This document shows positions 42,601 through 52,956 of a stretch of 64,000 nt of DNA, piece by piece. This DNA comes from Nocardioides zhouii (lineage in GTDB: Bacteria; Actinomycetota; Actinomycetes; Propionibacteriales; Nocardioidaceae): positions 1 through 64,000 of the forward strand of contig NZ_SDWV01000017.1 of the NCBI RefSeq assembly GCF_004137345.1. The letters run 5' to 3'. A program made the translations under genes and the position numbers. Numbering within the stretch: the stretch's first letter is position 1; every line of letters starts with the position of its first letter. The notes beneath the pieces are model-generated. The model had not been told where the DNA came from and did no database searches. It saw only the letters and a list, made by a program, of their open reading frames with translations.

Positions 42601-43710
42601 CACCACACGGTGGGTGACCGCACCGACGTCGGGGTCAACATCCCGGGCAACACCACGGCCCGCGTCTTCGTCCCCGGCGCGACCGAGGGCGGGGAGCCGG
42701 TCGTGTACGTCGACGGCCGCGCCACCGCGGCGACGTACGAGCGCGGCTACCTCCGCGTCGACGACGTGACCGCCGGCTGCCACGTGCTGAGCCTCGCGCC
42801 GGGTGAGGCCCCCGGGCTGGACGCGCACCTCACCGACGTCTGCCCCGCCGGCTACACGGCGCCCGACCTGACGGCACCGGTCGTCACCGTGCAGACCGAC
42901 CCGGCAGCGCCGACCGGCGACAACGGCTGGTTCACCGGTGCAGTGTCCGTGAGTGCGAGCGCCTCAGACGACCGCACCGGTGACGTCGCGATCGAGTACG
43001 GCGTCGAGGAGGGTCAGTGGACCCCGTACGCCGGTCCGGTCGAGGCGCCCGAGGGCGAGACGACCTTCCTGTTCCGCGCGACCGACGAGGCGGGCAACGT
43101 CTCGGGCACGTCGTCGGTCCTCGTACGACGCGACGTCACCGCACCGGGCCTCACCTGGTCCGGTTCCGTCGACGACGGGGGGACGTACGACTTCGGCTCG
43201 GTCCCCGACGCTCCCACCTGCCAGGCCAGCGACGCACTGTCCGGCGAGGCCGGCTGCGAGGTCACCGGCTGGAGCGACGAGGTCGGCAGCCACACGCTCG
43301 TCGCCACCGCACGCGACCTCGCCGGCAACACCACCACCGAGCGCCGGACCTACGTCGTCGCCCCGTGGCGGCTGACCGGGTTCTACAAGCCGGTCGACAT
43401 GGGCGGCGTGGTCAACGTGGTCAAGGCGGGCTCGACGGTGCCGCTGAAGTTCGAGGTGTTCGCCGGCGACACGGAGCTGGCGTCGACCGACGCGATCCTC
43501 GGCCTGCGGACGGTCCAGACGAGCTGCACCTCCTCGTCGCAGGACGAGGTGGAGACGACGGTGACCGGGGCGACCGAGCTCTGGTACGACGCGGTCGAGG
43601 GGGTGTTCCGGTACAACTGGAAGACGCCGAAGGCCGGCACCGGCTGCCTCAGGCTCGTCGTCATCACCGCCGACTCCTCGGAGCTGACCGCGCTGTTCCG
43701 CTTGCGCTGA
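39625..43710 (+). CDS. Secreted multidomain GH78-type alpha-L-rhamnosidase
   Basis: A 1361-residue exported enzyme starting GTG 39625. A signal peptide (VTSSLALVLTATAGLLGAVA) is followed by a fibronectin-like domain (40-150), a LamG/DUF1080-like insert (about 155-290, TDYTFEGNFRI and GTTITTYLDGVQVDV), the rhamnosidase N-terminal beta domain (VYKAWLNGTFVGLGPTQPI), and the (alpha/alpha)6 barrel from about 630. DSWSRERGAYEADSYLQMM (654-672) matches the position of the GH78 general-acid motif but departs from the usual ERxGWxGD form. The C-terminus carries Ig-like repeats and a PxKF-type module (TGFYKPVDMGGVVNVVKAG). It would release rhamnose or a similar sugar from polysaccharide. Confidence 0.88.
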   Translation: MRKLVTSSLALVLTATAGLLGAVALPAVVPTPATAAPASPGAPSELTVAQLPSPRDVGNLTSPLLGWQVGHARQEAYQVQVAESEDRFGGGDTWDSGRVVSSLSTNVSYAGPALAPAESYVWRVRTWSGETASEWSAVSRFGTAAGGTWGDSRPIWVGEESTSSWTDYTFEGNFRITAQNATIVFRARDASNYLMWQFRGNGLNTLAPHTRVGSTFTQLKSVPLGKTLANNTTYAFRIVASGTTITTYLDGVQVDVTTVTSAFSTGRIGFRTGGTETNSWDDLKVTAASGTVLYQNAFDAPSTDFSCGTVSGGRLAVGTGQNCVYGVASTDWAFLRGEVELADKDVAWATLYATGASTAPTRQFVYKAWLNGTFVGLGPTQPIAGETRYDGYDVTSLVRSGESNALGAIAYTTSDKRFQAHLVVEYVDGSRQTFGTGAGWTAYNGSTVYPAAGSIGTSYFTAPKENIQSAAFPTGFDQPDYHDATWQPAAVKATFTNLQPTPTAKVEHQLKNPEVVVEKSPGNYFIDYGRTWIGGLNLDVDGTAGQVLDVRFGEALLSAQTVRFNMSTGNSYQDRWTLKAGAQHLETWGMRVFRYAEVLGAPTGLGKDDFPALAQVYPYDPEGAQFDSSDDNLNQVWELSRHTVDATNHNLYVDSWSRERGAYEADSYLQMMANFFVSDDPTLGNYSLDYLLTGRTWPTEWPMYTILAFHDSYQQTGDIEALAHNYDRLVPKLPDEWFEASSGLVRKNSGSNGAGSCNDCDIVDWPTGERDGYVFRPYNTVINAISHQSYRDMAEIARALGKTADATAFDAKADAIKAAATARLFDPATGAYRDGLNADGTPINHYAIQASVFATAFGLADDDQATQTAEYIRTRGMACSVYCAAFVLESLYNGDRADVAHAMLTSTGLRSWMNMINKGAGATMEAWDLSLKSNTTYSHPWAASPAYNVPQGMFGIRPTTPGYATFDVRPQPDAVEWAGVRLPTLKGSIGAAHHTVGDRTDVGVNIPGNTTARVFVPGATEGGEPVVYVDGRATAATYERGYLRVDDVTAGCHVLSLAPGEAPGLDAHLTDVCPAGYTAPDLTAPVVTVQTDPAAPTGDNGWFTGAVSVSASASDDRTGDVAIEYGVEEGQWTPYAGPVEAPEGETTFLFRATDEAGNVSGTSSVLVRRDVTAPGLTWSGSVDDGGTYDFGSVPDAPTCQASDALSGEAGCEVTGWSDEVGSHTLVATARDLAGNTTTERRTYVVAPWRLTGFYKPVDMGGVVNVVKAGSTVPLKFEVFAGDTELASTDAILGLRTVQTSCTSSSQDEVETTVTGATELWYDAVEGVFRYNWKTPKAGTGCLRLVVITADSSELTALFRLR

Positions 43711-43754
43711 GCCTCGGCGCCCGGTCCGGTCGGGGTCTTCGGGCACTGAGCAGG

Positions 43755-46442
43755 TCAGGCTCGGAGCACCTCGCCCAGGGGGCGACGCAGGACGCTGCGC
43801 AGCTCGAGCGCCGCGACGACCACGACCGCTGCCAGCAGCACCAGCACCGCGAGCCCGCTCCACCAGGGGACGACGAGCGACGGCGTGCCGGGTTGCCCCG
43901 TGACCAGCTCCAGGGACAGTGAACCGAGGACGGCGTGGGCGCCCGCGGCTCCGACGGCCGAGCCGGCGATCGCCGCGACTGCGACCGGGAGGGCCAGCTC
44001 GACGACGAGGAGTCGCCACACGTCACGCGTGGGAAGGCCGAGCGCGCGCAGTCGTCCGAGGGCCGCAGCACGAGCCGGCGCCCCGACGACCGCCGCCAGC
44101 ACGGCCGCGAGGATCGCGAGCGCCAGCAGGACGGCCGACGACACGAGCGCGAGGGCGACGAGGACCGAGGGCAAGGGTGCGTCGCGGCGCGTACGCAGCT
44201 CGTCGGCGTAGGTCGCCACGGAGCTCTCCGGCACCTCAGGCGCTGCGGCTGCGACCGCGGCCGAGGAGCCCGGCCCGACGGCCCAGACGGTGTTCGGCGG
44301 CGCCACTCCGCCGGCAACGGCGAACGCCTCGGCGTCCACCACGACGACCGCCCTGGCCGGGGCGCCGACGTCCGGGGCAGTACCCACGACGGTGAGGGGG
44401 ACGTCGGCCTCCTCCCACGTCACGTCCAGGTCGCCGACCAGGCGCGCGTCACCGCCCCTGACGAGCGCCGGTGCCGGTCCGGCCGCCGGGCTCCGGAGCC
44501 GGCCGAGCCCGGGAGCCTCGGCGAGGTCGCTCGCCAGCAGCAGGCGCTCGTAGGCGGCCGAGTCGACCACCACGAGCCGGACGACCTCGACCCCGCGTGC
44601 GGACGAGACGCGGACCCCCTCCTCGACCCGACCGGCGGCCGCGGCGCGTACGCCGGTCGCATCCTCGAGGTCGTGCGCGAGGTCCAGCAGGCCGTCGTCG
44701 GGCTCCGCGTCGATCCGGGCGTCCCCGCCGACCGCGGAGAGCGCGCCGTCGGCCTGCCCCTGTCGCACGGTGCCCGTCAGCGCCAGGCCGAGCGTTATCC
44801 CGGCCATCGCGACGACGGTGACCACCACCGGCAGCACCCGGGTCGCCGTCTGCAGCAGGCGGGCGGTGGCGACGAACGCGACGCTGCCCGTCGACCGACG
44901 GGCCAGTCCTAGCGCCCACGTCAGCAGCGGCGGCAGCAGGCGGAGGAGCACCACGGCACCGACGACCGCCCACCAGACCGGTGCGCTGGAGGCCGTCACG
45001 TCACCGCCCGGACTGTCGGGCTCGACGACGCCCCGCTGCTGCAGCGCGGTGTACGACAGGACCGCCGCTGCCAGCACGGCTCCCTCCAGCGCCAGCCGGC
45101 GAAGCCGCCGGGAGCGCGCTGCCGCACGACGAGCGATGCGGTTCGCGGGCGCCCGACGTGCGTCGCCGACGCGGGCAGCCGCGGCAGCGCCGAGGAGGGC
45201 AGGAGCGGTCGACGCCACGAGCAGGACGGCGACCGACCACCCCCATCCGCCGGACCCGCCGAGCACGCGCGCGGCACCCAGGCCGAGCAGCGTCGCGACC
45301 CCGGCCACTGGCAGCGCCTCCACCACGAGCTCGAGGGCGATCCCCGGCAGCGAGGCGCCCCGCTGGCGCACCATCGACAACGTCGACTCGCGCCTGACCA
45401 CCAGGAGCTGGGCGCCGAGGACGAGCACCAGCAGTGCGCAGGAGACGAGTCCGACGACCAGCACCTGGGCCTGCCCGCGGGCGGAGGCCACCTGCGCCCG
45501 CCCCTGCTGCAGCACGGATCCGAGCTGGCTGTCCCAGGAGATCTCACCGCTCGCCAGGGCGGCCGACGACTGGAGGGACACGATCGAGCGCTCCAGGACC
45601 TCGGCCTGGCGCCACCTCACGCGTGAGGGCTCGGGCGTGAAGACGACGTGTCGGGTGAGGTCGTCGCCCGGCAGGGCGAACCGGAGGTCCGGCAGCGACT
45701 CCGCGGAGACGAGCGCTGCTCCCGAGCTGAAGGGCAGTCCGTCGGCAGTGCCGACGACGGGCTGCAGCATCCGGGGAGACACCTGCCAGGCAGCGTCGCC
45801 CTCGTCGACCGGGACGAACGTCCCGCTGACCTCGATCGTGAGCGTCCGACCGAACTCGTCCTTGGCCGGCAGCCGGTCGCCGACGCGGACGCCGAGCGCG
45901 TCGGCGACCTCCTGCGACACCGCGACCTGCACCGGCCACGGCTCGTCCCCGCTCGTCCCGTCGCCCACGTCGGTGCTCGCCCGCGGTGCTCCGCCCTCGG
46001 CCCAGGTGACGGCCGGCGGGGCGCCGGCGGTGTCGACGTACGCTAGCTGGAGGAAGCGTCCGGTGCCCGCGTCCAGCAGCTGCAGGGCGGGGGTGGTGAC
46101 CGACGTGACCCCGGGCCGCAGCACGCGGGCAAGTTCCGGTGGCATTGCGCTGAACGCGTAGTCGGTGTCCTGGCGGACCTGTACGGCCGTGCTCGGGTCC
46201 CGCGTCTTGCCGCGCGGGTCGTCGTACCACTCGGGCAGGGTCGCGACCACGGCACCGCGCGGTCCGGCGTCGGCCACCGCAGCGGCGATCGCCCGGTCGG
46301 CCGCGCGCTCGGTCGCCGGAGCGACGGCCGCTGTCAGCGCGACCGTCAGCATTGCGACCAGACCCATCAGGAGCAGGACGGCCCAGTCGCTGCGGGCGCG
46401 CCCGGTGAGGGTGGGCAGGTGGATCCCCTGAGGTCGACGCAT
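43755..46442 (-). CDS. FtsX-type ABC transporter permease (second of the pair)
   Basis: About 895 residues from ATG 46442. N-terminal helix WAVLLLMGLVAMLTVALTAA, external domain to about 330, helix block near 340-500, second external domain, and C-terminal FtsX pattern (AALGRLRALGLPTRDVWRLL, then SGLAVLVLLAAVVVVAALEL). Same two-half plan as the permease at 21181. It overlaps the preceding permease gene by one base (TGATG). With the gene upstream it should make a heterodimeric permease energised by the two ATPases. Substrate unknown. Confidence 0.85.
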   Translation of the reverse strand: MRRPQGIHLPTLTGRARSDWAVLLLMGLVAMLTVALTAAVAPATERAADRAIAAAVADAGPRGAVVATLPEWYDDPRGKTRDPSTAVQVRQDTDYAFSAMPPELARVLRPGVTSVTTPALQLLDAGTGRFLQLAYVDTAGAPPAVTWAEGGAPRASTDVGDGTSGDEPWPVQVAVSQEVADALGVRVGDRLPAKDEFGRTLTIEVSGTFVPVDEGDAAWQVSPRMLQPVVGTADGLPFSSGAALVSAESLPDLRFALPGDDLTRHVVFTPEPSRVRWRQAEVLERSIVSLQSSAALASGEISWDSQLGSVLQQGRAQVASARGQAQVLVVGLVSCALLVLVLGAQLLVVRRESTLSMVRQRGASLPGIALELVVEALPVAGVATLLGLGAARVLGGSGGWGWSVAVLLVASTAPALLGAAAAARVGDARRAPANRIARRAAARSRRLRRLALEGAVLAAAVLSYTALQQRGVVEPDSPGGDVTASSAPVWWAVVGAVVLLRLLPPLLTWALGLARRSTGSVAFVATARLLQTATRVLPVVVTVVAMAGITLGLALTGTVRQGQADGALSAVGGDARIDAEPDDGLLDLAHDLEDATGVRAAAAGRVEEGVRVSSARGVEVVRLVVVDSAAYERLLLASDLAEAPGLGRLRSPAAGPAPALVRGGDARLVGDLDVTWEEADVPLTVVGTAPDVGAPARAVVVVDAEAFAVAGGVAPPNTVWAVGPGSSAAVAAAAPEVPESSVATYADELRTRRDAPLPSVLVALALVSSAVLLALAILAAVLAAVVGAPARAAALGRLRALGLPTRDVWRLLVVELALPVAVAAIAGSAVGAAGAHAVLGSLSLELVTGQPGTPSLVVPWWSGLAVLVLLAAVVVVAALELRSVLRRPLGEVLRA

Positions 46443-49400
46443 CACTGCCCCCTGGTCCGTACGCGCGCGGGCTCGGAGCTGCGTACGTGACGGTCGGAGA
46501 GGACCGCCGTGACGGCGACCGTGCCCAGCAGCAGCCCGCCGACGAGCACACCCTCGAGCAGCCAGGGCCACGTGACGATCGGGGAAGGAACGGGGGTGGC
46601 GCCGAGGTCGGACCGGACGAGGTGCGGACCGAGCAGCGCCGCGGCCGCCAGCCCCACGACGACGCCCACGAGCAGGACCGGGACGAAGAACGCCAGGTGC
46701 TCGACCACCAGCAACCGTCGCGAGTCCCGGCGGGACAGGCCCAGGGCACGCAGGCGTACGACCTCTGCCGCGCGCCGCTGCCTTTCAGCGCCCAGGACGA
46801 GCCCGACCGCCGCGAGCAGCAGGGCCACGGCGAGGGCGACGAGCGTCAGGAGCGTGGTCGGCACGGCGACCCGCAGCGGTCCCCGGGACAGCTGCTCGGC
46901 GACGTCCTGACGGACGGTGACGTCGCCCAGCTCGAGCTCCCGCAGGGCCTGCACCGTGCCGGCGGTCGGACGACCCACCCACCAGGCGTCGACGACCGGG
47001 TCGAGCCGGCCGGCGTCGATGAGGGCACGCGAGAGCGCGTCCACGTCGGCGAGGACGGCGACCTGGCCGGGGGCCGACGGAACGCTCGGCACCACTCGCG
47101 CGACCTCGAGGACGAGGACGGCGTCTCCGACGATCGCCGACAGCTGGTCGCCGACCTTCGCCCCGACGGCGTCGACCAGGTCCCGGGACGCGACGACGGG
47201 AACCTCCCCGGACACGGGGAACGCCGTCGCGAGCAGGTCGGCTCCGGTGTAGGAGAAGTAGTCGAGGTTGAGGCCGAGCTCGGCGCGCAGCTCGGTGCCA
47301 CTGCCCGTCGTACGCAGCCCTGCCGTGGCGCCGGCCACCGGGCTGTCCTTCTGCAGCGGCTCCAGCCGCCAGGCGGGGCCATCCGCGGGCCCGTCCCCGG
47401 TCGACGGGACATCCACCACCATCCGGACCATGACGCGCGTGCTCAGGGTGCCGGGCTCGCCGTCGACGGAGCCGTCCAGCTCGAGCCGGACGGCCACCAG
47501 CTGCAGGTCGGCGCCCATCGGAGCCAGCCACTGCACCTCGTGGGAAGCACCGTCCAGGGGCAGGACCGCGGCGGACACGGAGCTGCGGAACCCGGACCGG
47601 TCCTCGACCACAGCCGTCGGGACCACGGTGATCGTCGCGCCGCGCGGGCTCTGTCCGCGGAACGTGATCCCCGCGCCTCCGGTGGGCAGGGGGACGCCCG
47701 CCACGGAGTCGTCCGGCGCCAGGCGCGCGCCGATGGCGGCCCAGGTGGTGCCGGGAGCCGTACGCCCGCGCAGGAGCACGCCCGCCTCACGGGTGTCGAC
47801 GGCGACCAGCACGGGGCGGGAGCCGGCCTCACCGACGAACCGGCCCAGCGCCAGCGGACGGTGGATCACGGCCGAGAGGACGGACCGGTCCCGGACAGCC
47901 GCCTCGACCTGCTCCGCCTCGGCCGGGCCCGCGGGCGCCGGCAGGGTGAGGGCAGCGTCGGTCCCGACGCGCAGCGCGGCCTGGTCGACCTGCGAGCGCT
48001 CCCAGGTCGTACGCAACGACAACCCCAGGACGGCCGCCGCGACCGAGGCCGCGATGAGCACCATCGCGGTGCCCGCATCCGGTCGACGGGCGGCCTGCTG
48101 GGTGGCCAGCGGCCAGATGAGGGACCGTGACCGGGCGCCCGCCCTGGCTGCGCGGGAGAGGACCACGGGCACCGTGCGCACGCCGAGCACCGTGAGCGCA
48201 GCGACGCAGAGCACCGGCGCCAGCGTCAGGGTGAGGTCGCCCGAGTCGGCCGCCGTCGCGGGCTGCGTCCGCACCTGCCACCACGCCGCGGCCGCCGCAG
48301 CGAGCAGCACCGGTCCGATCCCGAGCCTGGCCAGGGCCCCCCGACGAGACCTCGGGCCGGGTACGGGCGCGGGAGCCAGGGTGGTCGCGACGAGTGCCGC
48401 GGTGAGGACCACGGCGGAGGCGAGCACGGCCAGCACCAGGCTCCACGGGGTCGACGGGTCCTGCTGGAGTCCCGCTGCCGCGAGGTCGGGGAGGTGCGTG
48501 AGCCGCGAGTGGACGAGCGCGCTGGCCGGGACCGCGACTGTCGCGGCGACGAGGGAGAGCAGGAGTGCCTCGGTCCCGGCCGCCAGCACCTGCTGTCGGC
48601 GAGCCAGGCCCATCGCGCGCAGGAGGTCGCGCTCGTCCTGGCGGACCGTCGCCACGAGCCGGCCGGCGAGCAGCGCGGCGGCGAGGGCCAGCGCACTGCC
48701 GAGGAGCAGCACCACCAGGACGGTCGCGCGGGTGCTGGCCTGCTGCGCGTGGAGGCGGGTCAGCGTGAGGGGGAGGTCGGAGGCCAGCCGGGTGATGCGC
48801 GCGCGATCCCCGACCCCGGCCGACAGCAGGCCCGACGCCTCGCCGAGCGAGTCCGCGGCATCGCGGAGCGTCGCGTCGCTGGCCCGCTCCCTCGTCGGGT
48901 GGGCGGTCACCCGCAGGCCCCGTACGGACGAGCCCGAGGCCAGGAACGACGACTCGCCCACCACGAACGGCCCATAGGTGGGCGCTGCCTCCAGGCCGTC
49001 GCTGTACGCCGCGGAGAAGCCGGATCCCCCCAACGGGTCCCGCTCCCACTCGACCCCGGAGCGCGGCCGGAAGGTGCCCACGACGACCACCGTGACCGGT
49101 GCGTCGACACCGCCGAGACCGGACTCCCTGCCGAGCGTCACCTCGTCGCCGAGACCGAGGTCCAGCAGGCGCGCGGTCGTGGCCGGCACGACGGCCTCGG
49201 CCGGTGCCGCCTCGCCGGAGGGCCACCGACCCGACGTCAGGTCCGCCCGGTCGGCGAGGCCGTCAGCCATCATGAGGTAGGCCTGTCGGTCACCGTCGTC
49301 CAGCAACCGCAGCCGTGACGTGGCGGTGGTCTCGAGGTGGGGCCGCATCGGCGCCAGGACGTCCTCCACCACCCGCCCCGCCTCCGCGGCTGCCCCCTCC

Positions 49401-49612
49401 ACGTCACTGCTGTCGAGCTCGACCAGGAACGCCGTCACACTCAGGTCGGACGCGGGCTGGTGCTCGATGGTCGCCCGGAAGGCACGGTCCGCGGTGGCGC
49501 CGAGCAGCAGCGTGCAGACGCCGACGAGCGTGGCGGCCGTGGCCACGAGCACGATGACCGCGGTGAGCAGCCGACGCTGCTCGCGCGCACGTCGCAGCAC
49601 CAGCCCGAGCAC
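46442..49612 (-). CDS. FtsX-type ABC transporter permease (first of the pair)
   Basis: A 1056-residue permease from GTG 49612. N-terminal helix RLLTAVIVLVATAATLVGVC, large external domain to about 270, helix block about 280-500 containing ERDLLRAMGLARRQQVLAAG, second external domain to about 890 and C-terminal FtsX helices (AEVVRLRALGLSRRDSRRLL). The repeated MGLxRR/LGLxRR motif marks two FtsX halves. It starts 11 bases after the ATPase gene. Likely an envelope lipoprotein, peptide or lipid exporter. Confidence 0.86.
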   Translation of the reverse strand: MLGLVLRRAREQRRLLTAVIVLVATAATLVGVCTLLLGATADRAFRATIEHQPASDLSVTAFLVELDSSDVEGAAAEAGRVVEDVLAPMRPHLETTATSRLRLLDDGDRQAYLMMADGLADRADLTSGRWPSGEAAPAEAVVPATTARLLDLGLGDEVTLGRESGLGGVDAPVTVVVVGTFRPRSGVEWERDPLGGSGFSAAYSDGLEAAPTYGPFVVGESSFLASGSSVRGLRVTAHPTRERASDATLRDAADSLGEASGLLSAGVGDRARITRLASDLPLTLTRLHAQQASTRATVLVVLLLGSALALAAALLAGRLVATVRQDERDLLRAMGLARRQQVLAAGTEALLLSLVAATVAVPASALVHSRLTHLPDLAAAGLQQDPSTPWSLVLAVLASAVVLTAALVATTLAPAPVPGPRSRRGALARLGIGPVLLAAAAAAWWQVRTQPATAADSGDLTLTLAPVLCVAALTVLGVRTVPVVLSRAARAGARSRSLIWPLATQQAARRPDAGTAMVLIAASVAAAVLGLSLRTTWERSQVDQAALRVGTDAALTLPAPAGPAEAEQVEAAVRDRSVLSAVIHRPLALGRFVGEAGSRPVLVAVDTREAGVLLRGRTAPGTTWAAIGARLAPDDSVAGVPLPTGGAGITFRGQSPRGATITVVPTAVVEDRSGFRSSVSAAVLPLDGASHEVQWLAPMGADLQLVAVRLELDGSVDGEPGTLSTRVMVRMVVDVPSTGDGPADGPAWRLEPLQKDSPVAGATAGLRTTGSGTELRAELGLNLDYFSYTGADLLATAFPVSGEVPVVASRDLVDAVGAKVGDQLSAIVGDAVLVLEVARVVPSVPSAPGQVAVLADVDALSRALIDAGRLDPVVDAWWVGRPTAGTVQALRELELGDVTVRQDVAEQLSRGPLRVAVPTTLLTLVALAVALLLAAVGLVLGAERQRRAAEVVRLRALGLSRRDSRRLLVVEHLAFFVPVLLVGVVVGLAAAALLGPHLVRSDLGATPVPSPIVTWPWLLEGVLVGGLLLGTVAVTAVLSDRHVRSSEPARVRTRGQ

Positions 49613-49623
49613 GGTTCGCCCCC

Positions 49624-50310
49624 TCAGCCGGTGACCCGACCGTCCGAGATCGCGAGGACCCGGTCGGCGAGTGACATCAGCAGAGCATCGTGCGTGGCCA
49701 CCACCGCGGTGACCCCCTCGGACTCGACCACGGCGCGGAGGAGGGACATGACCGAGAGGCCGGTCTCGGTGTCGAGCTGGCCGGTCGGCTCGTCGGCCAG
49801 CAGCAGCCGGGGCGAGCCCGCGAGGGCGCGCGCGATGGCCACCCGCTGCTGCTGGCCTCCCGACAGCTCACCCGGTCGCTGGTGCGCGTGGTCGCGCAGC
49901 CCGACGAGGTCGAGCAGCAGCTCGACGCGCCGGTCGCGCTCGGCGACCGGCGTACGACGCAGGCGCAGGGGCACGCCGACGTTCTCGGCCGCGGTCAGCG
50001 CGGGGATCAGCCCGAAGGTCTGGAACATGTACGCGACCGAGTCGCGGCGCAGCCTGCTCAGGCCCTCGTCGTCCAGGGTCGTGACCTCGTGGCCGGCGAT
50101 CCGGACCGATCCCGTGTCGGGTCGGTCGAGCCCGCCCAGCAGGTTGAGGAGGGTCGTCTTCCCGGATCCGGAACGGCCCACTACCGCGACCATCTCGCCG
50201 GGGGCGACGTCGAACGAGACGTCGTGCAGGGCGGTCACTGCCGCCGCGCCGGAGCCGTACGTGCGGGTGAGCCCCTGCACCGCGACCATCGGCTCGACCG
50301 GGTCGGTCAC
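49624..50310 (-). CDS. MacB/LolD-type ABC transporter ATPase
   Basis: A 228-residue ATPase with Walker A VVGRSGSGKTT, the MacB/LolD-like Q-loop MFQTFGLIPALTAAENV, signature LSGGQQQR, Walker B LLADEPTGQLD and switch VATHD. GTG 50310 overlaps the previous gene by GTGA. Pairs with the ATPase at 50307-51218. Confidence 0.93.
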   Translation of the reverse strand: MTDPVEPMVAVQGLTRTYGSGAAAVTALHDVSFDVAPGEMVAVVGRSGSGKTTLLNLLGGLDRPDTGSVRIAGHEVTTLDDEGLSRLRRDSVAYMFQTFGLIPALTAAENVGVPLRLRRTPVAERDRRVELLLDLVGLRDHAHQRPGELSGGQQQRVAIARALAGSPRLLLADEPTGQLDTETGLSVMSLLRAVVESEGVTAVVATHDALLMSLADRVLAISDGRVTG

Positions 50311-51218
50311 GCTCCCTCGCCGCGGTCCGAGCGGATCTCGACGTGGTCCTCGGCGAGCGCCAGGCGTACCCGGCGGGTGAGGGCCAGGGCCTCGCGGTAG
50401 TCGCGGGGGAGCTGGACGCGGCCCGCGCGGTCCATCACGGCGTACTCCTCGGCGGAGGCCGGCGCACCCTCGGACTCCTGGCTGCGCACCACCTCGCTGC
50501 TGGTGCGGCCGTCGCGGATGGCGACCGTACGGGCGACCTGCCCGCTGACCTCGGCGTCGTGCGTGACGACCACCACCGTGGCCCCGAGCTCCCGGTTGAC
50601 CGTGCGGAGCGCGGCGAACACCTCCGCCGCGGTCTCGCTGTCCAGCTCGCCGGTGGGTTCGTCGGCGAGCAGGAGGCGTGGACCGTTGGCGAGGGCGACG
50701 GCGATGGACACCCGTTGCTGCTCGCCGCCGGACATCTCGACCGGACGTCGGTCGGCGCAGTGCGAGACGCCCAGGAGCTCGAGCAGCTCGGCGGTCCGCT
50801 GCCGGCGCTCCCTGCGGGCGACTCCGGCGATCGTGAGGGGGAGGTCGACGACCTGGCTCGCGGTGAGGTACGGCACGAGGTTGAGCGACGCCTGCTGGCG
50901 TACGAAGCCGACCACGTGACGGCGGTAGTGCACCTGCTCGCTGCGCGACATGCCGACCAGGTCGTGTCCGGCGACCTCGGCGCGGCCGGCCGTCGGCGCG
51001 TCCACGCCGGCCAGCACGTTGAGGAGGGTCGACTTGCCCGATCCGGAGGCACCGACCAGCGCGATCAGCTCGCCCTCGTGCACCAGCAGGTCCAGGCCCT
51101 GCAGGGCCTGCACCTCGATCGTGTCCGTCTGGTAGATCCGCACGACGTTGTCGCAGACGACGAGGGCGTCGTGACCGAAGGCGAGGTCGTGGTGCGGTGC
51201 GGCGGGGAGCGTCAGCAC
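50307..51218 (-). CDS. ABC transporter ATPase with C-terminal AbrB-like domain
   Basis: A 303-residue protein. Residues 15-225 are an ABC ATPase: Walker A LVGASGSGKST, VRQQASLNLVPYLTASQVV, signature MSGGEQQR, Walker B LLADEPTGELD, switch VVTHD. After a linker, residues about 252-298 read SAEEYAVMDRAGRVQLPRDY, then REALALTRRVRLALAEDHVE, resembling the SpoVT/AbrB swapped-hairpin fold (compare G-R-V-x-L-P-x-x-x-R-E-A). An analogous tail is on the ATPase at 24255. The tail might dimerise or bind a regulator. GTG 51218 has an AAGGAG site. First gene of the exporter operon. Confidence 0.9.
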   Translation of the reverse strand: MLTLPAAPHHDLAFGHDALVVCDNVVRIYQTDTIEVQALQGLDLLVHEGELIALVGASGSGKSTLLNVLAGVDAPTAGRAEVAGHDLVGMSRSEQVHYRRHVVGFVRQQASLNLVPYLTASQVVDLPLTIAGVARRERRQRTAELLELLGVSHCADRRPVEMSGGEQQRVSIAVALANGPRLLLADEPTGELDSETAAEVFAALRTVNRELGATVVVVTHDAEVSGQVARTVAIRDGRTSSEVVRSQESEGAPASAEEYAVMDRAGRVQLPRDYREALALTRRVRLALAEDHVEIRSDRGEGA

Positions 51219-51302
51219 GAACAGGGCTCCTTCACCTCCGCAGTATGGGCGCGCCCACCGCGGGGGTCCAGAACCGTGCCCGGGGAGTCGGGGTGCCGGG
51301 CC

Positions 51303-52946
<1,644 letters not shown>

Positions 52947-52956
52947 GCGCGGGAGC

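Noticed and set aside
39739..42828. A 1029-codon open frame on the minus strand inside the GH78 gene.
   Set aside because: Antisense shadow of a clearly real secreted enzyme; composition is valine/arginine/glycine-biased and shows no domain or signal.
46485..48977. Long plus-strand frames across the FtsX-type permease gene.
   Set aside because: Antisense shadows; the minus-strand frame has membrane helices, FtsX motifs and operon coupling.
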